Below are positions 19,658 through 28,465 of a stretch of 64,000 bases of DNA, piece by piece. The notes under the pieces are model-generated. The model saw nothing but the letters and a program-made list of their open reading frames with translations, searched no databases and was not told the origin of the DNA. Both the position numbers and the translations under genes were made by a program. The DNA comes from Thalassospira sp. HJ (GTDB lineage Bacteria; Pseudomonadota; Alphaproteobacteria; Rhodospirillales; Thalassospiraceae). The stretch spans positions 434,001 through 498,000 of the forward strand of contig NZ_JYII01000010.1 of the NCBI RefSeq assembly GCF_000948415.1, in the 5' to 3' direction. Positions within the stretch are counted from its first letter, which is position 1. Every line of letters starts with the position of its first letter.

Positions 19658-20902
19658 CTAGTGTGTAGGGCGACAGAACTTGCCACGTTCGGTAATGCCG
19701 ACAATCACAATGCCGATCAGACCGAGCGAGAAGTAACCGGCCAGAAGCGGGATCACCGTGCCGTTAAACTGCTGGCCGATAATGCCGCCCGCGATCACGC
19801 CGATCAGGGTGCTGTAAACGCCAATCATCGAGGAGGCCGTCCCGGCAATCGCGCCGACAGGTTCCATTGCCAGTGAATTGAAATTCGGCATGGTCAGCGA
19901 GAAGCAGAACAGGATCGTCGTCAGGCCGATGCCAAACAGCAGCAAGGGCGGCTGGCCGTCAAACCAAATCGCAATAAGAACATTGATCAGGCTGCTGCCG
20001 GTCATGATGAACAGGGCGACATGGGAAATCTTGTGCATGCCGATCTTGCGCACCAGTCGCGCATTGACAAATGACGAGACACTCATGCAGGCAGCAATCA
20101 TCCCGAAGACCAACGGGAACCAGACACCAAGACCGTATACTTCGGTTTCAAAAATTTGCTGGGCCGAACCGATATAGGCCATCAGGCAGGCAAACATCAT
20201 GCCCATGGCGGTGGCATAGCCGAGCGTCTGACGGTTGGTTACTGTGGTTCTGATGTCACGCACGATCCGGCGCATCGAAAGCCTGTGCCGGTATTCCGGG
20301 TGCAGGGTTTCCGGCATACGCAGCAGATACCAGCAGACAATCGCAATCGCGAGAACGAGCGTACTGACAAAGATCATGTGCCAGTTGGAGAGTGCCAGAA
20401 TAAGGCTGCCCGATGCCGGGGCAAACACCGGCAGGATAATGAACACCATCATGACAAAGGACATGACGCGCGCCATTTCGCGACCTTCAAAACAGTCACG
20501 GGTGATCGCCATGGTCAAAACGCGCGGCGCAGCAGCCCCAAGGCCCTGAACAAAACGCGCGATCAGAAGATGTTCAAAGCTGTCAGCAAAGATCGCCATG
20601 ATCGTGCCGATGCAATAGATGCCAAGGCCGGCAATCAGAGTGGGGCGGCGGCCAAAGCTGTCGGCAAGCGGGCCATAGACAATCTGCATCAGGCCAAATG
20701 CGATCATGAAAACATAAATCAGCATCTGCATGCGGTTGCCGTCTTCGATCCCATAATCCTGTGCAATCGGCCCAAAGGCAGGCAACAGGTTATCAATCGA
20801 CAGCGCAACCAGCCCGATGGTGATCGCCATCAGGCAGATAAATTCAACAAGTCCTGGCAACGGCCGAGCCGCCTGCGTACCCGTTGGTCGAGGGTCATTC
20901 AT
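19658..20902 (-). CDS. MFS multidrug exporter, Bcr/CflA family
   Basis: The 414-residue inner-membrane protein has 12 hydrophobic helices and the MFS motif A region GPLADSFGRRPTLIAGLGIY (near residues 76-95), with the following Bcr/CflA-like ARFVQGLGAAAPRVLTMAITRD block. The family exports drugs such as bicyclomycin or other small molecules by proton antiport; the actual substrate here is unknown. The frame reaches a TTG at 20926, but ATG 20902 (MNDPRPTGTQ) is more natural. It stands alone, convergent with metH through a shared terminator and divergent from the ClC gene. Confidence 0.88.
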   Translation of the reverse strand: MNDPRPTGTQAARPLPGLVEFICLMAITIGLVALSIDNLLPAFGPIAQDYGIEDGNRMQMLIYVFMIAFGLMQIVYGPLADSFGRRPTLIAGLGIYCIGTIMAIFADSFEHLLIARFVQGLGAAAPRVLTMAITRDCFEGREMARVMSFVMMVFIILPVFAPASGSLILALSNWHMIFVSTLVLAIAIVCWYLLRMPETLHPEYRHRLSMRRIVRDIRTTVTNRQTLGYATAMGMMFACLMAYIGSAQQIFETEVYGLGVWFPLVFGMIAACMSVSSFVNARLVRKIGMHKISHVALFIMTGSSLINVLIAIWFDGQPPLLLFGIGLTTILFCFSLTMPNFNSLAMEPVGAIAGTASSMIGVYSTLIGVIAGGIIGQQFNGTVIPLLAGYFSLGLIGIVIVGITERGKFCRPTH

Positions 20903-21198
20903 TATTTTTGGTTCCGTTGAGAACAATTGGTGGCGTCTCTGGCCCCGCTTTCACGCAGCGCGGGCAGAATGATGCATTTCGTGTGTTTTTGGCAATGACG
21001 GTTTTCTTAAACGGGATCGCGGCACTGGGGCTGCCCTGAACCCGGGTCACTTGTTGTTACACATCCACCCGGATCAATCAATGGGTGTCAGAAATGCGAA
21101 AATAACCGTGGTATTGCTTGTCTTTACCCTTTATTCGCAGGAAAAGCTGATCCTATGATCATTCCAAATCCCGCGTCGCCAACCCCGGTATAGTTGAA
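20903..21198. other. Intergenic region between MFS exporter and ClC channel genes
   Basis: 296 bp holding the divergent promoters of two transporter genes. I see no clear operator, RNA element or small gene; a loose repeat around ACCCGG/GGGTGT near 21065-21090 is too imperfect to call. Confidence 0.4.
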
Positions 21199-22992
21199 AT
21201 GGCTGAAAAGCTTCTGAAATCGAACATCTTTTTGAACCGTCTGCGCCGCATTGTGAAAAGCGAGCAGCTGGTTCTGTCGATTTTGGCTTTGATTGTCGGC
21301 GCACTGGCCGGGGGCGGCACGATCCTGTTTCGCGACGGACTGTTGTTCATCCAGTCGCTGTTTTTTGGAACTGGCGAAGAAGCTCTTCACCGTCATCTCA
21401 GTGAAATTCCGGTCTGGCAGCTTATTCTTGCGCCGACGGTTGGTGGTCTGATTGTTGGTGTTTTCATCTACAAGTTCCTGCCCGAAAAGCGCCCGCATGG
21501 GGTGGCCGACGTTATCGATGCCGCATCCTTCCATGATGCCCGCATGTCAACGCGCTGCGGGATCAAAAGTGCGATTGCCAGTGCAGTCTCGCTTGGCAGT
21601 GGGGCATCCCTTGGTCGTGAAGGGCCGGTTGTTCATATGGGGGCCTCCTTTGGGGCGTGGCTTGCGCGTATTCTTCATTTGCGCCGTTCGGCCTCTAGGA
21701 CCCTGTTGGGGTGTGGTGTGGCATCGGCGGTGGCGGCATCGTTTAATGCGCCCTTGGCCGGAGCGCTTTTCGCCCATGAAGTCGCCCTCGGGCATTACGC
21801 CCTGACGGCCTTTGCACCGATTGTGCTGGCGTCTGTTACCGGGACAGTGATTACGCGGATTTATTTTGGCGATGAAGTCGCCTTCCTGATCCCCGGTCAC
21901 GATATCCAGTCGTTCTGGGAATTTCCGGCCTTTGCCCTTTTGGGGATCATTGCGGGTATCGCCGCCGTTCTGGTCGTGCGCGCCATTCCGATCGTGCAAA
22001 AGACTGCAAACCGCACCAACGCACCGCTTTGGATCCGTCCGGCGGTGGCGGGGCTCGTGGTAGGACTGTTGGCCCTGATCTTTCCGCAGGTTGTTGGCGT
22101 CGGTTACGGCGCAATGAACGATGCGCTCAATGAAAGCTATAACCTGACCTTCCTGATCGGGCTGCTGCTTGCCAAGGGTTTTGCGGTTTCGATCTGCATG
22201 GGGCTTGGTTTTGCGGGTGGCATCTTCAGTCCGGCGCTTTTCCTTGGTGCGATGCTGGGTGGGGCGTTCGGGATTATCGCAACCAACGTCTTCCCGGATC
22301 TGTCATCGGGCTATTCGGCCTACACGCTTGTTGGTATGGGGGCCTTGGCCGCAGCTGTTCTTGGGGCACCGATTTCAACCACACTGATCATCTTTGAATT
22401 GACCGGTGACTATGCCCTGACGGCGGCGGTGATGGTGGCATCTGTTCTGGCGACGGTGATTATGGATCAGTTCCAGGGCGGCTCGTTCTTTCAGTGGCAA
22501 TTGAAATGCCGCGGCGTTTCGACCCGCTGGGGCCGGGAAGTCAATTTGCTTCGAACGATCAAGGTTGCCGAGATCATGAAGCGCGAATACGAGACCGTCC
22601 CGCTTGACGAGGGACTGCCGATGGTGCGCGAAAAGCTGATCAATGCGCCCTATTCGGAACTGTTTGTCATTGATGATCAGGGCAAGCTGCATGGCACCAT
22701 CACGCTAACCGATTTGCGTCACGCGGCCTTTGATCCGAAGCTGGGCGATGAAGTAACAGCCGGCCAGGTCGCCAGATCAAAGCCGCCGGTGCTGTATCGC
22801 ACTGACAGTATCGAAAAGGCCATCAAACTGATGGAGCAAACCGGTGAAGAACATCTGCCGGTCCTAAACAGTGCGGAAGAACGCCATATCATCGGCTTCG
22901 TCCATGAAAAGGATGCGATGATGGCCTATAATAACGCATTGCTTGAGCTTCAAAGTGAAGAACGCGGCGACGCGCCGCCCAAGCTTTTCTGA
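21199..22992 (+). CDS. ClC-family chloride channel/transporter with C-terminal CBS pair
   Basis: The 597-residue membrane protein has the ClC selectivity-filter segments: GSGASLGREGPVVHMG (about 133-148), where E141 is the gating glutamate equivalent, and GMGLGFAGGIFSPALFLGA later. Ten or more hydrophobic helices fill residues 25-430. The C-terminus (about 455-585) carries two CBS domains, which in related proteins bind adenine nucleotides and regulate transport; short bacterial ClC antiporters lack them. Whether it is a channel or a chloride/proton antiporter cannot be decided here. ATG 21199 fits the hydrophilic N-terminus. The gene is monocistronic and convergent with the next. Confidence 0.92.
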   Translation: MAEKLLKSNIFLNRLRRIVKSEQLVLSILALIVGALAGGGTILFRDGLLFIQSLFFGTGEEALHRHLSEIPVWQLILAPTVGGLIVGVFIYKFLPEKRPHGVADVIDAASFHDARMSTRCGIKSAIASAVSLGSGASLGREGPVVHMGASFGAWLARILHLRRSASRTLLGCGVASAVAASFNAPLAGALFAHEVALGHYALTAFAPIVLASVTGTVITRIYFGDEVAFLIPGHDIQSFWEFPAFALLGIIAGIAAVLVVRAIPIVQKTANRTNAPLWIRPAVAGLVVGLLALIFPQVVGVGYGAMNDALNESYNLTFLIGLLLAKGFAVSICMGLGFAGGIFSPALFLGAMLGGAFGIIATNVFPDLSSGYSAYTLVGMGALAAAVLGAPISTTLIIFELTGDYALTAAVMVASVLATVIMDQFQGGSFFQWQLKCRGVSTRWGREVNLLRTIKVAEIMKREYETVPLDEGLPMVREKLINAPYSELFVIDDQGKLHGTITLTDLRHAAFDPKLGDEVTAGQVARSKPPVLYRTDSIEKAIKLMEQTGEEHLPVLNSAEERHIIGFVHEKDAMMAYNNALLELQSEERGDAPPKLF

Positions 22993-23000
22993 TCCCTTAC

Positions 23001-23035
23001 ACAAAAGAAAAGAGCAGCGCCGTTAAGCGCTGCTC
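23001..23035 (-). terminator. Intrinsic terminator of the QLSD-motif small protein gene
   Basis: GAGCAGCGC (23012-23020) and GCGCTGCTC (23027-23035) form a 9-bp stem with a 6-base loop; on the minus strand it runs into CTTTTCTTTTG. It ends the gene at 23062-23649. Confidence 0.85.
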
Positions 23036-23061
23036 CGTTCAAGGTTTTATGGCCGATGTAA

Positions 23062-23649
23062 TCAGGCGGCCAATGCGGGTTGCTGTCGTGCTGGCTGACC
23101 AGACATGACCTGAGCTGCGACCCGGCTATCAAGACCGGCAACGTTTTCGGGAAGATCGGTTGCAGCCTGCTCGGCTGCGTTATCAATCTCCTGACGTTCC
23201 CTGCGTTTTTCAATCTCGGCCTTTTCGTTCTGTTTTTCGTCCTTTGGTGGCGGACTCAAACTGTCACGAAGGGCTGATTTGAATTCCTCCTCGGCATCCT
23301 GCTCAGCAAGGGCAGGATCGTCATTTGCCGGATCGGAATTCGAAGAAACGACGTTATCATTGGTCTTGATACCGTTTGCACGGTCATTGGCTTTGACGGC
23401 GTCCATGGCCGCAGCAAAGTTTGATGACCCGCTTCCGATATCCTGAAATTCAAGCATGACGGACTGAACCGCGTCGGAAAGCTGACTTTTCGAAGAGCCA
23501 CCTTCCGATCCGATTGCCGCAACACTTGAAACAGGTGCAGCGCTACCTGCGCTAAAACCTTCGATACCTTCGTGTGCACCTGGCCGTTCCGCAGAACTGG
23601 CCCGGGTTGAAATCGGTAACCCGTTGCCCAATCCAAAAATAGTACTCAT
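23062..23649 (-). CDS. Hypothetical low-complexity protein with QLSD and AQVMS motifs
   Basis: This 195-residue protein is not a family I can name. It has a Gly/Ser-rich N-terminus without signal peptide, a short hydrophobic-helical block SQLSDAVQSVMLEFQDIG (near residues 54-71), a charged coiled region rich in E, K and R (about 115-165), and a C-terminal VAAQVMSGQPARQQPALAA. The QLSD block and the AQV(M/I)S ending recur in the EF-hand protein at 25064-25843, suggesting a shared ancestor or a shared export or assembly signal. ATG 23649 has AAAGG about 9 bases upstream and is preferred to the TTG at 23679. A terminator follows, supporting expression. Confidence 0.65.
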   Translation of the reverse strand: MSTIFGLGNGLPISTRASSAERPGAHEGIEGFSAGSAAPVSSVAAIGSEGGSSKSQLSDAVQSVMLEFQDIGSGSSNFAAAMDAVKANDRANGIKTNDNVVSSNSDPANDDPALAEQDAEEEFKSALRDSLSPPPKDEKQNEKAEIEKRRERQEIDNAAEQAATDLPENVAGLDSRVAAQVMSGQPARQQPALAA

Positions 23650-23965
23650 TGCGAGATACCTTTCTTCTGGGATGCACAAAGCACGACCAGCACCCTCAGA
23701 AAGTCGCCGAGGGTGTCAGACATGCTTACCATCAGAAATCAAAGCAATTTTCAGACCATGGATGCGGGACGTAAGGGTTCGCAAATTACATGCGAAGACC
23801 ATTGAATAGATCGATGCCTGTCTTTGGCATTCCGGACACCCTACCTGTGATGATTGGCGGCAGAAAATACCGATACCAAAGAAGGTTACGAGGAGCCGGA
23901 CTTATCTATTAGGCTATGGGAAGACGGTCGAATTTTCCCAGAAGCAGGATGCGTGTCGATAAGAT
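23650..23965. other. Intergenic region upstream of wecB
   Basis: 316 bp between divergent genes. A 7-bp stem CACCCTC/GAGGGTG lies at 23691-23697 and 23709-23715, without a U-tract. No gene, RNA family or recognisable operator was seen in the rest. Confidence 0.45.
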
Positions 23966-25060
23966 ATGAAGCTCCACCTCATTGCCGGTGCCAGACCCAA
24001 CTTCATGAAGATCGCACCACTTTGGCGCGGGTTGGTGGGCCATCCATTCCTGCGCCCCTCTTTTGTCCATACGGCCCAGCATTGCGATGATATGATGTCT
24101 TTGGCGATCTGGCGCGAAATTGGGTTGCCGGACCCCGATCATGTCCTGAACTGGGAACCGTCAGAAAGCGGTGACCCCGTTGCCGACATGATGCGGGCGT
24201 ATGAGGCGCTTTGTCATAGCGATCGTCCCGACGTGGTTCTGGTCGTGGGGGATGTGAACTCATCGCGGGCAGCCGCCATGGTTTCGGCCGAGATGAATAT
24301 ACCTCTTGTGCATCTCGAAGCGGGGTTGAGATGTTTTGATCCCGACATGACCGAGGAACAAAACCGTATCGTGATTGATCACAAGGCGGATCTTTTGCTG
24401 ACCCCGTCAGCGGATGCAGATCAGAACCTGTTGGCCGAGGGAGTCGAGCCAGGCCGTATCAAGCTGGTCGGCAATATCATGGCTGACACACTGGAAATGA
24501 TGCGACCGAAAATCGATCAGGAAGATGCGGCCAGCAAGGTTGGTGTGGATAAGTGGCGCTTTGTGCTTGTGACGCTGCATCGGCAAAACAATGTCGATGA
24601 CCCCGAAATGCTTGGCCTGATATGTCAAACATTGAAAGAACTGGCCGCAAAAACAGAGGTCTGCTTTGTCCTTCATCCCCGATCTGAAAAGCGCCTCGCG
24701 GCATTGAGCCTGATTGAGGAGCTGAGTGCAGCAGGTGTTAGGTTGCTGCCACCGATGGGCTATGTCGAGTTTGCAAGTTTGATGCGGTATGCAGGTGTCG
24801 TGGTGACAGATTCCGGTGGGGTGCAGGAGGAAACAACCTGCCTTGGCGTGCCGTGTCTAACTCTGCGCAGATCGACCGAACGTCCGGTCACCATCACCAA
24901 GGGAACCAACAGGCTGGTCGATATAGAAGGATTACTGCCCTCCGTGATGTGTCGATTACAAGAGATGACACTCCGAAGAAGGGCCACTTCAATCCCGTTT
25001 TGGGATGGTAAGGCCACTGGCAGGATCATTAACGTGCTTGAAGAGTTTTCAGCCAGCTAG
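23966..25060 (+). CDS. wecB: UDP-N-acetylglucosamine 2-epimerase (non-hydrolysing), WecB-like
   Basis: Converts UDP-GlcNAc to UDP-ManNAc for surface polysaccharides. The 364-residue protein keeps the expected active-site blocks: GARPNFMK at the N-terminus, VVGDVNSS (aspartate), HLEAGLR and DMTEEQNR (glutamates), TLHRQNNVDD (histidine; the family usually has HRxEN, here HRQNN) and DSGGVQEE for UDP binding. The gene stands alone: no wecC, glycosyltransferase or export gene is nearby, and codon use includes AGA, ATA and TTG more than the flanking core genes, which hints at acquisition. It nearly touches the convergent EF-hand gene (3 bp apart). No strong Shine-Dalgarno sequence is visible at ATG 23966. 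Confidence 0.88.
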   Translation: MKLHLIAGARPNFMKIAPLWRGLVGHPFLRPSFVHTAQHCDDMMSLAIWREIGLPDPDHVLNWEPSESGDPVADMMRAYEALCHSDRPDVVLVVGDVNSSRAAAMVSAEMNIPLVHLEAGLRCFDPDMTEEQNRIVIDHKADLLLTPSADADQNLLAEGVEPGRIKLVGNIMADTLEMMRPKIDQEDAASKVGVDKWRFVLVTLHRQNNVDDPEMLGLICQTLKELAAKTEVCFVLHPRSEKRLAALSLIEELSAAGVRLLPPMGYVEFASLMRYAGVVVTDSGGVQEETTCLGVPCLTLRRSTERPVTITKGTNRLVDIEGLLPSVMCRLQEMTLRRRATSIPFWDGKATGRIINVLEEFSAS

Positions 25061-25063
25061 GGA

Positions 25064-25843
25064 TTAGCTAATTACCTGTGCCATCAATTTGTTACTGAAG
25101 GACTCATTGCGTGGATCAAGCGGGGTTGCTGCAGGTTGCTCAATCTGTTCGGCAGAGACTTCTGTAGGCTCTGCTTCGTTGCTGAAGTCAGGCAGGCTAC
25201 TTGCAGACGGGGTTGCATCGACAGGGGCAGCGGCCATGATTTCTGAAAAGCTCACAACGCCGTCTTCGTTGGTATCAAGGGGGTCGTAGGTACCATCTTT
25301 GCCAGGAGGTGCGGCGTAGCCCGTCAATGTTTCGTCAGAGCTGCTCTCAGTCTCATCGGCAGTTATTGCGCCAGGAGGCGGAGCCATGGCAGCAAGATAG
25401 TCTTCTTCGGAAATGCTATCTGAGTCTGAACCCGCCATAACGCTCCAAAGGTTTTCTGACATCTCTTCGCTCACGTCATCAGGCGCAGCAGACATGAATT
25501 CATCTTTGGTTAGGGTGCCATCACCATCTGCGTCCATGTCTGAAAACAATTGCTGAGCATCAAAGCTGCTGTTGCCATCTGTCGTCGTACTCGTTTCCTG
25601 CAGTTCCATGAGCATCGACAAAATGGAATCTGAGAGTTGGCCGGTAATGGTTTCACTTTTCGACGTCAACTCAGTCATGGCGTCCGAACTGTTCTCGCCG
25701 TTGTTCTGAAGGTTGAAAAGTGCAAACGAGCCAAATGCTTCTGCGCCCGACACGGTATCTGTGCCAGAGGTGGAATTCGCATTTTGACCGTTTTGACCAA
25801 GTAACTGGGCAATGTTGCCGCCCATGCCGTTGATACCGCTCAT
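25064..25843 (-). CDS. EF-hand protein, XopAW-like
   Basis: The 259-residue protein has two clear calcium-binding loops, DMDADGDGTLTKDEF (about residues 112-126) and DTNEDGVVSFSEI (about 207-219), and one degenerate loop near DSDSISEEDY between them, with a PPPG linker. This layout resembles the XopAW-type EF-hand proteins annotated widely in proteobacteria, first as a Xanthomonas type III effector; here no secretion system is nearby, so effector status is not supported. The N-terminus is Gly/Asn/Ser-rich with no signal peptide, and a GQLSDSILSMLMELQE helix precedes the EF-hands. ATG 25843 (MSGINGMGG) follows AGGCAGGAAA. Role unknown; calcium binding is likely. Confidence 0.8.
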   Translation of the reverse strand: MSGINGMGGNIAQLLGQNGQNANSTSGTDTVSGAEAFGSFALFNLQNNGENSSDAMTELTSKSETITGQLSDSILSMLMELQETSTTTDGNSSFDAQQLFSDMDADGDGTLTKDEFMSAAPDDVSEEMSENLWSVMAGSDSDSISEEDYLAAMAPPPGAITADETESSSDETLTGYAAPPGKDGTYDPLDTNEDGVVSFSEIMAAAPVDATPSASSLPDFSNEAEPTEVSAEQIEQPAATPLDPRNESFSNKLMAQVIS

Positions 25844-26033
25844 TTTCCTGCCTTGATTGAGAATTGCTATGATGTGTAAACACACGTATAGGTCGGCAAA
25901 AACTGGCGCAAAAAATTCAACTCAAGCTGAAAAGCAGCGAATTTAGCGACGATTTTGCACGAACAGGGAAAATTGCATCGTCGTTGCGGATGCAAGGCTG
26001 GCTCTTGATACGGAGCGTGATATATATGCCATC

Positions 26034-28391
26034 ATGATGGATGATCCGTTCGAAATTGATGAATTCGCAGCCAGCCCCGAAATGCGTCTGGCCGATACAC
26101 CGACCCCGGCATATCTCGATAATCTGAATGCCGAGCAGCGCGATGCTGTCGAAACCCTTGATGGACCTTTGCTGGTTCTGGCGGGTGCCGGCACCGGGAA
26201 AACGCGCGTGTTGACCACGCGGCTCGCGCACCTGCTTGAAACCAAGGCGCAGACCGAACGCCTGCACCCGCAGCAGATCCTTGCCGTGACCTTTACCAAC
26301 CGTGCGGCAAAGGAAATGCAGGAACGTGTCGCACAGGCCTTGGGGCGTCCAGTTGAAGGCTGGTGGCTTGGAACCTTCCACTCGCTTTCGGCGCGTTTGT
26401 TGCGCCGCCATGCCGATCTGATCGGGCTGCAGTCAAACTTCACCATTCTTGATAGCGATGATCAGGTGCGCCTGCTTAAGCAGATCATGGATGCCGAACA
26501 GATTGATCCGAAAAAATGGCCAGCCAAGCAGCTGATGGGGATCATTCAGCGCTGGAAGGACAAGGGCCTAACGCCTGAGAGGGTCAATGAAAGTGTCGAG
26601 TTCGCCAATGGCGGCGCAAAGCACCTTTACAAGATCTATCAGGAACGTCTCAAAGTCCTGAATGCCTGTGACTTCGGTGATTTGCTGCTGCATTGCCTGA
26701 CGCTTTTCCAGCAGCATCCGGAAGTCCTGAAGCAGTATCAGAACACCTTCCGCTATATTCTGGTCGATGAGTATCAAGATACCAACGTTGCGCAGTATCT
26801 GTGGCTGCGCGCGATGGCGATGGTTCATCGCAATATCTGCTGCGTTGGTGATGATGACCAGGCGATCTATAGCTGGCGCGGGGCCGAGGTCGGTAACATC
26901 CTGCGCTTTGAGTCTGATTTCCCGGGCGCGAAAGTCGTTCGCCTTGAACAGAACTATCGTTCCACCCCGCATGTTCTGGCCGCAGCATCCAAGCTGATCA
27001 CGTTCAATGACGGACGTTTGGGCAAAGAGCTTTGGACGGAAATCGATACCGGCGAGAAGGTCTTTGTCAAAGGTGTTTGGGATGGTGAGGCCGAGGCACG
27101 GCTGATCGGTGAAGATATCGAAGCCCTGCAAAGCAAGGGTGTTGGTGCATCCCAAATCGCCATTCTGGTCCGTGCCGGTTTCCAGACCCGTGAGTTCGAA
27201 GAACGATTGATCACGCTCGGAATTCCTTATCGGGTTGTTGGCGGACCACGCTTCTATGAGCGTCAGGAAATTCGCGATGCGCTGGCCTATATCCGGCTTG
27301 TCGCGCAGCCAGAGGACAGTCTGGCGTTTGAGCGCATCGTCAATGTGCCCAAGCGCGGGGTTGGCAAGGCAACGCTTCAAACCCTGCATCAATATTCCCG
27401 CGATCAGGCGATCTCGCTTCCCGCAGCTGCGCGTGATCTGATCGATACCGAGGAACTCAAACCCAAGATGCGCCAAAGCATCGGCGGGCTTCTGGGGGAT
27501 TTCAAACGCTGGCGCGAAATGCTGTCGGGCAGTAGCCATGTCGAGGTCGTCGAAACCGTCCTTGATGAAAGCGGCTATACCGACATGTGGCGGACATCCA
27601 AGGAGATTGATGCGCCGGGCCGTTTGGAGAACCTGAAAGAACTCGTTTCCGCGATTGGCGAGTTTGAAAACCTCACAAGCTTCCTTGAACATGTGTCGCT
27701 GGTGATGGAAAACGCGCAGAACGATCATGAGGAAAAAGTCACGATCATGACCCTGCACGCGGCCAAGGGGCTTGAGTTCGATTATGTCTTCCTGCCGGGC
27801 TGGGAAGAAGGCGTATTCCCCCATCAGCGCGCCATGGATGAAAGCGGGGTCAAGGGCCTCGAGGAAGAACGCCGTCTGGCCTATGTCGGGATTACGCGTG
27901 CGCGCAAACGCGCAACTATCTGTTATGCCGCCAATCGTCGCATCTATAACCAGTGGCAATCAGCCCTGCCATCGCGCTTTGTCGATGAGTTGCCAGACGA
28001 GCATATCGAACGGATCAGCGATACCGGCCTTGGCGGGCATGGTGGCAACCATTCGCCGGGTGCCTGGGGTGCAGATGACTGGATGAAGATGCCAAGCTGG
28101 GCTAGTGACAGTGCATCGGATCGCAACAAGACATTGGGTGCCGGGGATCGCAAATTTGCCTCAAGCGGTTGGCAGGACCGCGTGCGCAAGAATGTGATCG
28201 ATGTGAAGCCCGATGGTGAAACCAGCTATTCCACCAGTTCGAAATCATCGAAATACAAGGTCGGCGACACTGTGCGTCATCGCAAGTTCGGATCGGGTAC
28301 GGTGCGGGCCGTTGATGGCAACAAGCTGGAAATCCATTTCGACAGTGTTGGCACAAAGAAAGTGGTCGACAGCTTCATCCTGCCGGGGTAA
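26034..28391 (+). CDS. uvrD: UvrD/PcrA-type superfamily 1 DNA helicase
   Basis: ATP-dependent 3'-5' helicase of nucleotide excision and mismatch repair. The 785-residue protein shows Q motif LNAEQRDAV (31-39), Walker A GAGTGKT (51-57), the Ia motif AVTFTNRAAKEM, motif II VDEYQDTN, motif III GDDDQAIYSWRGA, motif IV QNYRS, motif V TLHAAKGLEFD and motif VI YVGITRARK. The C-terminal region (about 650-785) ends in the small basic tudor-like PcrA/UvrD tail (KYKVGDTVRHRKFGSGTVRAVDG, split around residues 740-762) that binds RNA polymerase. An acidic stretch of about 20 residues precedes the helicase core. prmA follows after 74 bp. Confidence 0.94.
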   Translation: MMDDPFEIDEFAASPEMRLADTPTPAYLDNLNAEQRDAVETLDGPLLVLAGAGTGKTRVLTTRLAHLLETKAQTERLHPQQILAVTFTNRAAKEMQERVAQALGRPVEGWWLGTFHSLSARLLRRHADLIGLQSNFTILDSDDQVRLLKQIMDAEQIDPKKWPAKQLMGIIQRWKDKGLTPERVNESVEFANGGAKHLYKIYQERLKVLNACDFGDLLLHCLTLFQQHPEVLKQYQNTFRYILVDEYQDTNVAQYLWLRAMAMVHRNICCVGDDDQAIYSWRGAEVGNILRFESDFPGAKVVRLEQNYRSTPHVLAAASKLITFNDGRLGKELWTEIDTGEKVFVKGVWDGEAEARLIGEDIEALQSKGVGASQIAILVRAGFQTREFEERLITLGIPYRVVGGPRFYERQEIRDALAYIRLVAQPEDSLAFERIVNVPKRGVGKATLQTLHQYSRDQAISLPAAARDLIDTEELKPKMRQSIGGLLGDFKRWREMLSGSSHVEVVETVLDESGYTDMWRTSKEIDAPGRLENLKELVSAIGEFENLTSFLEHVSLVMENAQNDHEEKVTIMTLHAAKGLEFDYVFLPGWEEGVFPHQRAMDESGVKGLEEERRLAYVGITRARKRATICYAANRRIYNQWQSALPSRFVDELPDEHIERISDTGLGGHGGNHSPGAWGADDWMKMPSWASDSASDRNKTLGAGDRKFASSGWQDRVRKNVIDVKPDGETSYSTSSKSSKYKVGDTVRHRKFGSGTVRAVDGNKLEIHFDSVGTKKVVDSFILPG

Positions 28392-28465
28392 GCCCCAGCC
28401 AACCCTTCGGATGACCGATTTAACCGGGCAGAGCACCTTCGCCGCCCACACAAGCGAGAAGTGAT

